Shown here in pieces: positions 54,398-63,777 of a stretch of 64,000 bases of DNA (its first letter is position 1; each line of letters begins with the position of its first letter). The stretch spans positions 1 through 64,000 of the forward strand of contig CAYRAV010000001.1 of NCBI GenBank assembly GCA_964422365.1, written 5' to 3'. The position numbers were made by a program, and so were the translations under genes. The DNA comes from CAYRAV01 sp964422365 (GTDB lineage: Bacteria; Bacillota; Clostridia; Lachnospirales; Lachnospiraceae). The notes below the pieces were generated by a model. The model was not told the origin of the DNA and did no database searches. It saw only the letters and a list, made by a program, of their open reading frames with translations.

Positions 54398-54946
54398 TCA
54401 TAATTCTTTTATCAGAGCCTGTAGTATCATAATATGATACTCTTCATCCTTAATAATTCTTGCTAATATGGCATTGACGCCCCTATCATTTATCATTTTT
54501 ATATGCATTCTATATTGGTTAATTGCTGCCTTTTCAGATTCTATATCAGCTAATATCATCTTTGTGGCATTTTCCGGTATAGTTAGATATTCTGGTGTCC
54601 ACATTCTCTTTCTTCCATTGTTTAGTTTTGCTGCAAAATCAATATTCCCACCAAGCAAAACAATTAATTGCCCTAATTTCTGCAAATGTATCATTTCTGC
54701 CATTGCAATTCCCAAAATTGTCTTTGCTATAGAACATTTTTCACAGGATAAGCGATTCTCATTATTGATATATTGTGTAATTGCAGACAACTCAGACACT
54801 GAACCACAATAATCAATACTAAGTAAATTAGCATAAGCCTGGTTTTTTCCTTCCACCTGCATTAGTGGATATGGTAAATCCATCATAATTGGTTTTATGT
54901 TAACAAAACTGCAGGTATCTGCCAAAGGAACTGCTTTTTCTTCCAT
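54398..54946 (-). CDS. Ferritin-like di-iron protein
   Basis: The 182-residue protein is predicted to be a four-helix bundle. Likely metal ligands are E in SVSELSAITQYI, E and H in AMAEMIHLQKLG, E in DIESEKAAINQY and the pair in KDEEYHIMIL. This ExxH/ExxH pattern fits the rubrerythrin/bacterioferritin-like group. The link IHLQKLGQLIVLLGG with a following WTPEYL resembles clostridial ferritin-like proteins. There is no rubredoxin domain. A role in oxidative defence or spores is inference. Confidence 0.82.
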   Translation of the reverse strand: MEEKAVPLADTCSFVNIKPIMMDLPYPLMQVEGKNQAYANLLSIDYCGSVSELSAITQYINNENRLSCEKCSIAKTILGIAMAEMIHLQKLGQLIVLLGGNIDFAAKLNNGRKRMWTPEYLTIPENATKMILADIESEKAAINQYRMHIKMINDRGVNAILARIIKDEEYHIMILQALIKEL

Positions 54947-55397
54947 TATAAACTCTTCTCCTGATTCATCCCTCTTTCTAATAATATATTGAAGTCTTCT
55001 AATAATATGCTCTTTTTCATGAATTTTTCTAATGCAGCTATACTAAAAAATCGTGTAACTATATCAGAAAGTGCCATTCACAAAATGTCAGAATATGCCA
55101 AAAAATTGCATAAATTATGTGAAAATCAAACCTACATTCATATAATAATGGGGAATTTCCTATAATTCTCTGTTATCGCAGACATTTTTTGTATTTTTTG
55201 TACAATTTTTAATTTTCAAACACGCTTTAGTGCACCACCATAAATGAAAGTTATGAGATGCATGTCGGGATACCTTATCGGACGAAGTCCGCCAGCCCCA
55301 ATGGGCATGAATTGTGGTATGCCCATTAGAGTATAGCTGAATTCAGTTTTTACTAAAGCAAAAAGGTTACTTTCATAGAAAATAATAAATTTTATCT
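54947..55397. other. Intergenic region with repeats
   Basis: About 450 bp without a supported gene. It contains a family B end (AATTTTCAAACACGC, 55211-55225) and the long family C copy (55245-55375). The rest is AT-rich. Confidence 0.55.
55245..55375 (+). repeat. Family C repeat, copy 3, with internal insert (131 bp)
   Basis: The outer parts match the 68-bp copies at 26125 and 46699. About 60 extra bases after GTCGGGATACC include TATCGGACGAAGTCCG and a palindrome CCCAATGGGCATG with GGTATGCCCATTAG. Similar words occur at 1-60. Confidence 0.7.
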
Positions 55398-55907
55398 TTA
55401 TTTATATAGAATTTCATCTGCTATATTAATATATGGATAGTATGAAATTTCTATATTAGGCTTACTGTTCCTCAGATGCTGATATGTAATCTCATCAATA
55501 TAAATTCTTACATATTTACGTCCTGTATCAACCTCAATCCAGTACTTATCCGGTCCACGTCTGGAATTTCTATATTTAACTTCATAATTTTCATTCACGA
55601 TTTTTTTTGGTCCTGCATACAATCCTCTTACTGCATTCGAAAAAAAACCAATTCCCACTAAAACCGTACCACCACCCAAAAAAAGCATCATTATAAAATA
55701 TATGATTTTCTTTTTCGCAACCAATACTCCCATTGCAATAATTGCACTTCCTAATATAATTGCACTTCCATATTGTATTGCATTTTTTATTACCTCTGCC
55801 TTTCCCAACCCTGCTGGTTTAAAAAAACATACACCAAATACAATAAAATCTAATAATACAAATACTATAACAGATGTTACTACCTTATCTTTTACTCCAT
55901 TTCCCAT
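55398..55907 (-). CDS. Uncharacterised membrane protein
   Basis: About 169 residues with three N-terminal membrane segments (VIVFVLLDFIVFGVCFF, AIILGSAIIAMGVLV, IYFIMMLFLGGGTVLVGIGF). A C-terminal soluble beta-rich domain contains WIEVDTGRKYVRIYIDE and NIEISYYPYINIADEIL. AAAGGAG lies 8 nt before ATG 55907, preferred over 55925 and 55964. The layout recalls DUF3592-type proteins but I cannot confirm this. Confidence 0.7.
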   Translation of the reverse strand: MGNGVKDKVVTSVIVFVLLDFIVFGVCFFKPAGLGKAEVIKNAIQYGSAIILGSAIIAMGVLVAKKKIIYFIMMLFLGGGTVLVGIGFFSNAVRGLYAGPKKIVNENYEVKYRNSRRGPDKYWIEVDTGRKYVRIYIDEITYQHLRNSKPNIEISYYPYINIADEILYK

Positions 55908-55984
55908 AAATATTTCTCCTTTCATTGCCACTTCACTGATGAATAGATAACATTTAAAATTCAAGATGATCCCTGTGCCTAGAG

Positions 55985-57010
55985 CTATTTTATCAACATC
56001 GCATCTCCAAAAGAAAAAAAGCGATACCTCATATCCACAGCCTTTTTATAGGAATCTAGAATATGTTCCCTGCCTGCCAGTGCAGACACAAGCATAAGCA
56101 GTGTAGACTCTGGCAGATGAAAATTTGTAATCAGACAGTCCAGTACCTTAAACTGATATCCCGGATAAATAAAAATATCTGTTTCTCCACTGCAAGGTTT
56201 TAATATTCCATTTTCATCTGCTGCAGATTCAATGGTGCGGCAGCTTGTGGTACCTACACAGAATACACGTCCGCCATTTTTCTTTGTTTCATTAATTTTA
56301 CCTGCTGCTGTTTTATCTACTTGATAAAATTCTGAATGCATATGATGTTCTAACACATTATCTACTTTCACAGGACGAAATGTTCCAAGCCCTACATGAA
56401 GTGTTACATATGCAATATTTACACCTCTATCTTCAATTTCCTTTAATAATTCTTTTGTAAAATGTAATCCTGCTGTTGGTGCAGCCGCAGAGCCCTCATA
56501 TTTGGCATACACAGTCTGATAACGGTTTTTATCCTTTAACTGGTGGGTAATATATGGCGGCAATGGCATCTGCCCTAATTGATCTAATATTTCCTCAAAG
56601 ATACCTTCATAGGAAAACCGAACCAAACGGTTTCCTTCTTCCTCCACTGATAAAATCTCGCAAGATAATAAACCGCCGCCAAAGATAATCTTTGCCCCTG
56701 GCCTTGCCTTTTTTCCTGGTTTTACTAAAGTTTCCCATATATCATTTTCTTTTCTTTTCAGCAAAAGTATCTCAACCTTTGCTCCTGTTCCTTCTTTTTC
56801 CCCAATCAGCCTGGCAGGAATAACCTTTGTATTATTTAAAACAAGGCAGTCTCCTTTGTTTAAATATCCTCTAATATCCTTAAAAATTTTATGTTCACAG
56901 ATACCTGTATGCTTATCTAAAACCAAAAGCCTAGAGCTAGAACGATCTTCTAATGGATCTTGTGCAATTAATTCTTCTGGTAAATCAAAATAAAAATCTT
57001 TCGTCTGCAT
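55985..57010 (-). CDS. queA: tRNA preQ1(34) S-adenosylmethionine ribosyltransferase-isomerase
   Basis: QueA builds epoxyqueuosine in the tRNA wobble position from SAM. The 341-residue protein opens with DFYFDLPEELIAQDPLEDRS and has GDCLVLNNTKVIPARL, AAPTAGLHFT, THVGLGTF-like HVGLGTFRPV and TNFHLPESTLLMLVSA. The SD (AGGAG) is good. No tgt follows immediately downstream, where it is often found; the next gene there is an unrelated membrane protein. Confidence 0.96.
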   Translation of the reverse strand: MQTKDFYFDLPEELIAQDPLEDRSSSRLLVLDKHTGICEHKIFKDIRGYLNKGDCLVLNNTKVIPARLIGEKEGTGAKVEILLLKRKENDIWETLVKPGKKARPGAKIIFGGGLLSCEILSVEEEGNRLVRFSYEGIFEEILDQLGQMPLPPYITHQLKDKNRYQTVYAKYEGSAAAPTAGLHFTKELLKEIEDRGVNIAYVTLHVGLGTFRPVKVDNVLEHHMHSEFYQVDKTAAGKINETKKNGGRVFCVGTTSCRTIESAADENGILKPCSGETDIFIYPGYQFKVLDCLITNFHLPESTLLMLVSALAGREHILDSYKKAVDMRYRFFSFGDAMLIK

Positions 57011-57228
57011 TTTTTCTCCTGCTTTCTTTTATAATAGTATAATAACTATTATTGCATTTCTCTCTTTCAATTGCAACCTATTTTCTAAAAGAACTGTTAT
57101 AACAAAATTTTTCAAAAACTTTACAAAATAAACTAGAGTTTTTTACATAATCATATTAAAATAGAAAATAAATACTTTTCAAATAATGCAAGATATCAAA
57201 AACAGTTATGGAAACAGGAGGAATGCTC

Positions 57229-58758
57229 ATGATTACATTTGCCGCCATAGATGTTGGCTCAAACGAAATCTCTATGAAAATATATGAAATCTCAAAAGCT
57301 GCTGCTATTCGTGAAATTGACCATGTCAGACAAACAATAGAACTTGGTTCTGAAACCTATACTAATGGCAAGATTAGTTACCTGATGGTAAATGAGCTTT
57401 GTGAAATTTTACAAAATTTTACTATCAAAATGCAGGAATATCAAGTCAATGATTACACTGCCTATGCTACAAGTGCCCTCAGAGAGGCCTCCAATCAGAT
57501 TGTTATCTTAGATCAGATTAAACTACGTTGCGGATTAAAAGTAAAAATCTTAAGTAACTCTGAACAACGTTTTCTATGCTATAAAGCCATTACATTGCAG
57601 GAAACTGCTTTTCAGGATATGATAAAAAAAGGAACTGCTATTGTGGATGTCGGCTCAGGAAGCATGCAGATTTCCCTATTTGACAAGGAAGCACTTGTTT
57701 CTACACAGAATATCCGACAGGGTTCTATGCGTGTGCGTGAAAACCTTTCCCAAATGGAAAAACATGCTGATAACTTCAAAAATCTGATTTCAGAATATAT
57801 AGATCACGAAATCAGCACTTATATTGGTAAATTTTTTAAAAACAAAAAAATCAAAAATATTATTGCAGTAGGTGATCAGCTCAATGAAATGCTTCACTTT
57901 TACAAAAAATTTTCTCACACAGATTATTTGGCAAAAGAAGATTTTAACGAACTGTATTCCTATCTGTTTTCTGAATCGATTGATGACTTAAGCCAGAATC
58001 TTGATATTTCAAAAGAAGAAGCCACTCTTGCACTGCCAACTGCCATGATCTACCATAAAATATTAGAGAAAACCAAAGCAGAAGGTATGTGGATACCAAG
58101 CATTTCTTTATGTGAAGGAATCGCTATTGAGTATGCAGAGAAAAAAATAAAACTGAAACAGCCTCATAATTTTACAGAAGATATTATCCAATCCTCTAGA
58201 AATATTGCAAAACGTTATGAAAGTAACACAAAGCATTGTGACAATGTAGAATATACAGCCCTATCCATTTTTGATAAAATCAGAAAACTTCATGGGCTTG
58301 GAAAACGGGAACGTCTTTTCTTGCAAATTGCAGTCATTCTTCATAACTGTGGCGGCTTTATTAACATGAATGATGTTCCTGAAAACTCTTACAAGATTAT
58401 TTTAGCCACAGAAATCATTGGCCTGTCTCACCATGAACGTGAAATGGTAGCTTATCTTGTCAGGTACAATGTAGATAACTTTCCTTCCTATCATGAACTC
58501 GCAGAATATATGAACCGTGAAAATTATCTGATTATCATAAAATTAACTGCAATTTTACGAATTGCTAATGCCCTGGATGCCAGTCATAAGCAGAAATTTT
58601 CTAACATTAGCATTTCCCTGAGAGACACCGTACTTACCATTACCGCAAACACTTTAGAAGATATTACATTAGAGCGTGGTTTGTTTGACCAAAAAGCAGA
58701 CTTTTTTGAAGAGGTTTATGGAATCCGCCCTATTATCAAACAGAAAAGGAGTTTATAG
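57229..58758 (+). CDS. ppx: Ppx/GppA phosphatase with HD domain
   Basis: This exopolyphosphatase/guanosine pentaphosphatase homologue starts with the ASKHA motif AAIDVGSNEISMKIYE and has the second phosphate motif IVDVGSGSMQISLF. A C-terminal HD-type domain follows (AVILHNCGGFINM and GLSHHEREMVAYL). AGGAGG lies 7 nt before ATG 57229, so I reject the ATG at 57208. It is 3 nt from ppk1. The pair can therefore both make and break polyphosphate, or Ppx may act mainly on pppGpp. Confidence 0.93.
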   Translation: MITFAAIDVGSNEISMKIYEISKAAAIREIDHVRQTIELGSETYTNGKISYLMVNELCEILQNFTIKMQEYQVNDYTAYATSALREASNQIVILDQIKLRCGLKVKILSNSEQRFLCYKAITLQETAFQDMIKKGTAIVDVGSGSMQISLFDKEALVSTQNIRQGSMRVRENLSQMEKHADNFKNLISEYIDHEISTYIGKFFKNKKIKNIIAVGDQLNEMLHFYKKFSHTDYLAKEDFNELYSYLFSESIDDLSQNLDISKEEATLALPTAMIYHKILEKTKAEGMWIPSISLCEGIAIEYAEKKIKLKQPHNFTEDIIQSSRNIAKRYESNTKHCDNVEYTALSIFDKIRKLHGLGKRERLFLQIAVILHNCGGFINMNDVPENSYKIILATEIIGLSHHEREMVAYLVRYNVDNFPSYHELAEYMNRENYLIIIKLTAILRIANALDASHKQKFSNISISLRDTVLTITANTLEDITLERGLFDQKADFFEEVYGIRPIIKQKRSL

Positions 58759-58761
58759 CAT

Positions 58762-60960
58762 ATGAATACAGAAGAATTGAAAAAACCTGAATATTTTACC
58801 AACCGCGAACTAAGTTGGTTAGAATTCAATTACCGTGTCCTAAGTGAAGCACAGGATAAAAATATTCCTCTATTAGAGCGTTTAAAATTTCTAAGCATTA
58901 CCGCTTCTAATCTGGATGAATTTTTTATGATACGTGTGGCTTCCTTAAAAGACATGGTAAATGCAAACTATGAAAAACCTGATTTTGCTGGTATGACAGC
59001 AACTGAACAGCTTGCTGCAATCAGTAAAAAAACCCATGCTTTGGTACAATCACAATATTCCGTTTTTAATCGTTCTTTTTTGCCACAATTAAAACAAAAT
59101 AATATTCAGATTATCACAGCATTTGAAAAATTGAACAAATCCCAAATTGAGTTTATTGAACAATATTTCCAAAAAGAAGTTTATCCAGTATTGACACCTA
59201 TGGCTGTTGACTCTTCGAGACCTTTTCCATTGATTCGCAATAAAACCCTAAATATAGGTGCACTGATTAAAAAACATTCTCCAGCTCTTAAAAAAGAAAA
59301 CCGCAAGAAATTTCAACAGACTGTGGAGGAAAATAGCAGTTCTAAAAAAGAAAAAACTTCTGCAAACTATGAATTTGCAACTGTACAAGTGCCAAATGTT
59401 CTTCCCCGCCTTGTAGAAATTCCTTCTCAAAAAGAAAATAAACATACTTTTATTTTGTTAGAACAGATTATCGAAAAAAATATTGATAAACTTTTCTTAA
59501 ACTATGAAGTCATCAGTGCTTCCCCTTATCGGATTATGAGAAATGCTGACTTAAGTATTGATGAAGATGAGGCTTCCGATCTTCTAATGGAAATTGAGAA
59601 ACAATTGAAAATGCGTCAATGGGGAGAAGCCATCCGCCTTGAAGTGGAGGATTCTGTAGATAAGCGCCTTTTAAAAATATTAAAAAGTGAACTTTCCTTA
59701 CATGAAGACGATATTTTCAAAATCAATGGTCCTTTGGATTTGACATTTTTAATAAAATTATATTCGATTGAAGGTTACGATTCCCTGCGTTACGAAAAAT
59801 ATGTGCCACAGCCTGTAAAAGGGCTCTCTATAGAAAAAGACCTATTTTCCCAAATTCGGGAAAAAGACATTTTGTTACATCATCCTTATCAAACATTTGA
59901 TCCTGTAGTTGATTTTGTACGACAGGCAGCAAAAGATCCAAAGGTACTGGCAATCAAGCAGACACTTTATCGTGTCAGCAGCCACTCTCCTATTATTACT
60001 TCCCTTGCCGAAGCTGCGGAAAATGGGAAACAGGTTTCTGTACTGGTGGAATTAAAAGCCCGGTTTGATGAAGAAAATAACATTATATGGGCAAGAAAAT
60101 TAGAACAGGCCGGCTGCCATGTTATTTATGGTTTGGTTGGATTAAAAACCCATAGCAAAATTACTTTGGTAGTACGAAAAGAAGATGATGGTATTCGGCG
60201 TTATGTCCATCTTGGAACTGGCAATTATAATGATTCTACTGCAAAATTATATACAGACATGGGACTTTTTACTTCTTCAAATCCAATCGGGGAAGATGCT
60301 ACAGCTGTATTTAATATGCTATCCGGTTATTCCGAACCGCTTGCCTGGAACCGGCTTGCAATCGCTCCAATTCGGCTTAGAAATAAGTTTCTATATTTGA
60401 TTAAACGGGAAACGCAGCATGCGCTGGAAAAGAAACCTGCCAGGATTATTGCAAAAATGAATTCTCTATGCGATGCCCAAATTATTACAGCACTTTATGA
60501 AGCCTCTGCTGCTGGAGTAAAGATTGATTTGATTGTACGAGGTATCTGCTGTTTAAAAACTGGTATACCAAATATCAGCGAAAACTTACATGTCCGTTCT
60601 ATTGTAGGAAACTTTTTAGAGCACTCTAGAATTTTTTATTTTGAAAACAATGCATACCCTGAAATCTATATGGGAAGTGCCGATTGGATGCCTAGAAACT
60701 TAGATAAACGTGTAGAGATTCTCTTCCCTGTAGAAGATGATACCTTGAAAAAAGAGATTATTACCATATTAGAAACACAGTTAAATGATAACCAGAAAGC
60801 ACATATTTTGCAGCCTGACGGCTCTTATGTCAAAGTCGATAAACGTGGCAAAAAACCAGTGAACTCCCAAATGCTGTTCTGCCAGCGTGCAATAGAAGAT
60901 GCTTCGAATCCTGCTGCTTCTGCAAAAAAACGGAGTTTTGAACCATTAAATAATATCTGA
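58762..60960 (+). CDS. ppk1: Polyphosphate kinase 1
   Basis: PPK1 polymerises the ATP gamma-phosphate into polyphosphate. The 732-residue protein opens with YFTNRELSWLEFNYRVL and has the two phospholipase-D-like catalytic histidine motifs GLKTHSKITLVVR and FLEHSRIFYF. ADWMPRNLDKRVEILFPV is present near the end. An insert of low-complexity lysine- and serine-rich sequence (residues about 175-205) is longer than in typical PPK1. It ends in TGA and is followed by a strong hairpin. Confidence 0.96.
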   Translation: MNTEELKKPEYFTNRELSWLEFNYRVLSEAQDKNIPLLERLKFLSITASNLDEFFMIRVASLKDMVNANYEKPDFAGMTATEQLAAISKKTHALVQSQYSVFNRSFLPQLKQNNIQIITAFEKLNKSQIEFIEQYFQKEVYPVLTPMAVDSSRPFPLIRNKTLNIGALIKKHSPALKKENRKKFQQTVEENSSSKKEKTSANYEFATVQVPNVLPRLVEIPSQKENKHTFILLEQIIEKNIDKLFLNYEVISASPYRIMRNADLSIDEDEASDLLMEIEKQLKMRQWGEAIRLEVEDSVDKRLLKILKSELSLHEDDIFKINGPLDLTFLIKLYSIEGYDSLRYEKYVPQPVKGLSIEKDLFSQIREKDILLHHPYQTFDPVVDFVRQAAKDPKVLAIKQTLYRVSSHSPIITSLAEAAENGKQVSVLVELKARFDEENNIIWARKLEQAGCHVIYGLVGLKTHSKITLVVRKEDDGIRRYVHLGTGNYNDSTAKLYTDMGLFTSSNPIGEDATAVFNMLSGYSEPLAWNRLAIAPIRLRNKFLYLIKRETQHALEKKPARIIAKMNSLCDAQIITALYEASAAGVKIDLIVRGICCLKTGIPNISENLHVRSIVGNFLEHSRIFYFENNAYPEIYMGSADWMPRNLDKRVEILFPVEDDTLKKEIITILETQLNDNQKAHILQPDGSYVKVDKRGKKPVNSQMLFCQRAIEDASNPAASAKKRSFEPLNNI

Positions 60961-61007
60961 CAAATGATGTTTTTCCTGCTTTATCTTTGATACCATAAAA
61001 AACGGAA

Positions 61008-61068
61008 GGCTGCTGCATAAAAGCAAAATCAACCATAGCATCATTTGATTCTATGCAGCAGCCTCTTT
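61008..61068 (+). terminator. ppk1 terminator, possibly bidirectional
   Basis: GGCTGCTGCATA (61008-61019) pairs with TATGCAGCAGCC (61052-61063) and is followed by TCTTTT. The convergent DUF815 gene ends at 61129. Confidence 0.8.
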
Positions 61069-61128
61069 TCTGCTCAAAATATAATAAATGTAACCTTTAC
61101 TGCCACACTCAGGAAGTATATCATTATT

Positions 61129-62445
61129 TTATTCTTTCTTCTCATTTTCAGGTTTTCCAGCCAGATAATTAATAAACTGCTGTGCTGTTCTGCCAGAAAT
61201 CCCGCCATGACTTAATTCCCACTTGTTTGCTTCTTTACACAGTTCTTCATTTGACATAACAATCTGATTTCTTTTTGCTAACTGTATGACAATATCAAAA
61301 TATTCTTTCTGTGTTGGTTTTGAATAATTAATAGAAACCCCAAAACGATTTACCAGTGATAATTTTTCCTGCATTGTATCAGAACGATGCAGTTCATCCT
61401 GTGACATATCAGAACGGTCACTCCATGTTTCCCGAATCAAATGTCTGCGGTTAGATGTTGCATAAATTAGTACATTATCTGGTTTTGTTTCCAAACCACC
61501 TTCAATAACCGCCTTTAAATATTTATATTCAATTTCAAATTCTTCAAATGACAAATCATCCATATAAATAATAAAGCGATAATTTCTATCTTTAATCTGT
61601 GCAATCACAGAAGATAAGTCCTGAAACTGATGCTTATAAATCTCAATCATCCTCAGTCCCTGTCCATAATATTCATTTAAAATCGCTTTGATACTGGTTG
61701 ACTTTCCAGTACCGCTGTCGCCAAACAACAAGACATTGTTCGCCTTTCTTCCCTCCACAAAAGCCTCTGTATTTTCCACTAATTTCTTTTTCTGTATCTC
61801 ATAACCAATTAAATCATCTAAGCGAATATCATCTGTATTGGTAATTGGCATTAATTTTGCACCACTTTCCTCATGAACCACGCGAAATGCTTTGTTTAAA
61901 CCAAATTTTCCCACACCATACTGCTGGTAAAAATCTGTCACATATTTGAAAATATCTTCTTCATCCTTTGCCTGCGCAATCTGGCAACTCAACATTTTTA
62001 CCTTATCACTTACATTTTTATTATAACGGTGTTCCTTTTTTTCGATTGCCTTATAATGAAGTATAATAGAAAAACAATTAATACCTAATTTTTCTTCCAT
62101 GTCAGAAAAATCATAATCAAATAAATTTTTAAAAATCTTAAAATCACTTTTAGCAAACTGGTTTACTGTCCCATCTGCAGCACCTGCTTTTTCAGCAGTC
62201 ATACTAAATGGATTTTCATTGACTGCTAAAATATATGCCAAATAACAATGCCATAAATTGTAATCAAATCCATATTGAGTGGCTATATCTAATAATTTAT
62301 TCATTTCTACATAAATTCTTGTAATCAGATTTTCCTTCACATACTGACCAGATACAAACTCCTCACAGATTTGTGCCAAGTTAAATAGTATACTGTCCTT
62401 CTCTAAATTTCTGTAAATTACTAATTTTGATGTTTCTCTAAACAT
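61129..62445 (-). CDS. DUF815 AAA+-type ATPase
   Basis: A 438-residue predicted ATPase of the DUF815 family. The N-terminal half is helical and variable. The ATPase core has Walker A LLFGDSGTGKSTSIKAIL, Walker B FIIYMDDLSFEEFE, the sensor-like LIYATSNRRHLIRE and a C-terminal HGGISGRTAQQFINYL. Cellular role is unknown. It stands alone between ppk1 and a family A repeat. Confidence 0.88.
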   Translation of the reverse strand: MFRETSKLVIYRNLEKDSILFNLAQICEEFVSGQYVKENLITRIYVEMNKLLDIATQYGFDYNLWHCYLAYILAVNENPFSMTAEKAGAADGTVNQFAKSDFKIFKNLFDYDFSDMEEKLGINCFSIILHYKAIEKKEHRYNKNVSDKVKMLSCQIAQAKDEEDIFKYVTDFYQQYGVGKFGLNKAFRVVHEESGAKLMPITNTDDIRLDDLIGYEIQKKKLVENTEAFVEGRKANNVLLFGDSGTGKSTSIKAILNEYYGQGLRMIEIYKHQFQDLSSVIAQIKDRNYRFIIYMDDLSFEEFEIEYKYLKAVIEGGLETKPDNVLIYATSNRRHLIRETWSDRSDMSQDELHRSDTMQEKLSLVNRFGVSINYSKPTQKEYFDIVIQLAKRNQIVMSNEELCKEANKWELSHGGISGRTAQQFINYLAGKPENEKKE

Positions 62446-62527
62446 ACCATTACACTTCTTTCTTTTCCACCAATGATTCTATTATGTTCCGCTCATCTAT
62501 GCTTCTTTTATGGTTACAGCCAGAAAA

Positions 62528-62663
62528 TGTAACAGTTCAGCCAGGACTGACCTGTTACGGCTGAGAAGCAATCTCATGCATGAAAATTGCTCCCAGCCAT
62601 GTTTAATTTACGCTTTCGTATGGTCTTACACAGCATAGTGTGCAGACTACCTGAACTGTTACA
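62528..62663. repeat. MITE-like inverted repeat, family A (136 bp)
   Basis: TGTAACAGTTCAG (62528-62540) and CTGAACTGTTACA (62651-62663) are perfect 13-bp inverted repeats. CAGAAAA lies at both borders (62521-62527 and 62662-62668), partly inside the right end. Internal AAAATTGC and GCAATCTC segments can pair. Confidence 0.75.
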
Positions 62664-62705
62664 GAAAAACAGCAAATTAGAGCGTCAAACTTGTAATACA
62701 ATCTT

Positions 62706-63716
62706 TTATTTGTTCGTAAATTCCACTAACTTATCTAGTGTTTTCATAGCTTTACCAGAATCAATTATCTCCGCTGCTAATTGAATTCCTGTTTCTATTG
62801 TATCTGTAATACCACCTGCATATAAAGTTGCACCTGCATTCATCAATACGATCTCTCGTTTTGCTCCTTTTTCTTCACCAGATAAAATGCTTTTTGTAAT
62901 CTTTGCGTTTTCTTCTGCTTCCCCGCCACGTAATTCATCTAATGTTGTTCTTGTAAATCCAAACTGTTCTGGTGTAATTGTATAGCTGGAAACTTTTCCA
63001 TCTTTTACTTCTGACACCCTTGTTTCTGAAGCATTTGAAATCTCATCCATTCCGTCTTGTGCATGAACTACTAATGCTCTTTTTGCTCCCATTTTTAATA
63101 AAGCATTTGCCAAAGGTTCTGTCAAATTATCTGCAAATACACCAATCACAAGACAAGGCGCACCAGATGGGTTTGATATTGGCCCTAAAATATTAAAAAT
63201 AGTTCTCGCTCCCATATCTTTTCTCGCCTGACCAACATTTTTCATAGACTTATTAAATGTCTGTGCAAACATAAAGCCAATGCCAACTTCCTCTACTGCC
63301 TTTTCCACTAAAGCAGGATCAGCCATAATGTCTACTCCTAATGCCTCTAACACATCTGCAGCACCACTTTTGCTTGAAATAGAACGGTTACCATGTTTTG
63401 CTACTGGAAGTCCTGCAGCAGCAACTACAAATGCAGATGTTGTAGAAATGTTAAAAGAATATGTAGAATCTCCGCCAGTACCTACTAAATCAACATACAT
63501 ATCTACATTAGGTTTGATATGTTCTGCTTTCTCCCTCATAACAGTAGCACAACCTACAATTTCATCAATGGTTTCCCCTTTCATTCTAAGTCCTGTCAGA
63601 AAAGAACCAAGCTGTGCCTGTGTTGCTTCTCCGCTTAACATTAAATTCATTACTCTCTTTGCTTCTTCCAAAGATAAATCCTCTCTGTCCAAAACCTTTT
63701 TAATTGCTTCTTTCAT
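62706..63716 (-). CDS. trpD: Anthranilate phosphoribosyltransferase
   Basis: TrpD adds phosphoribose from PRPP to anthranilate in tryptophan synthesis. The PRPP motif GTGGDSTYSFNISTTSAFV is present. AKHGNRSISSKSGAADVLEA and the metal region near the DGMDEIS motif follow. The 336-residue length is normal and AAAGGAG precedes the ATG. No other trp gene is adjacent; the next upstream gene is a signal peptidase. Confidence 0.95.
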   Translation of the reverse strand: MKEAIKKVLDREDLSLEEAKRVMNLMLSGEATQAQLGSFLTGLRMKGETIDEIVGCATVMREKAEHIKPNVDMYVDLVGTGGDSTYSFNISTTSAFVVAAAGLPVAKHGNRSISSKSGAADVLEALGVDIMADPALVEKAVEEVGIGFMFAQTFNKSMKNVGQARKDMGARTIFNILGPISNPSGAPCLVIGVFADNLTEPLANALLKMGAKRALVVHAQDGMDEISNASETRVSEVKDGKVSSYTITPEQFGFTRTTLDELRGGEAEENAKITKSILSGEEKGAKREIVLMNAGATLYAGGITDTIETGIQLAAEIIDSGKAMKTLDKLVEFTNK

Positions 63717-63777
63717 CGTTAAATGCTCCTTTCAAAATAGATAGTATATTTATTTCTTCATAAATAACTGTTTCCTA

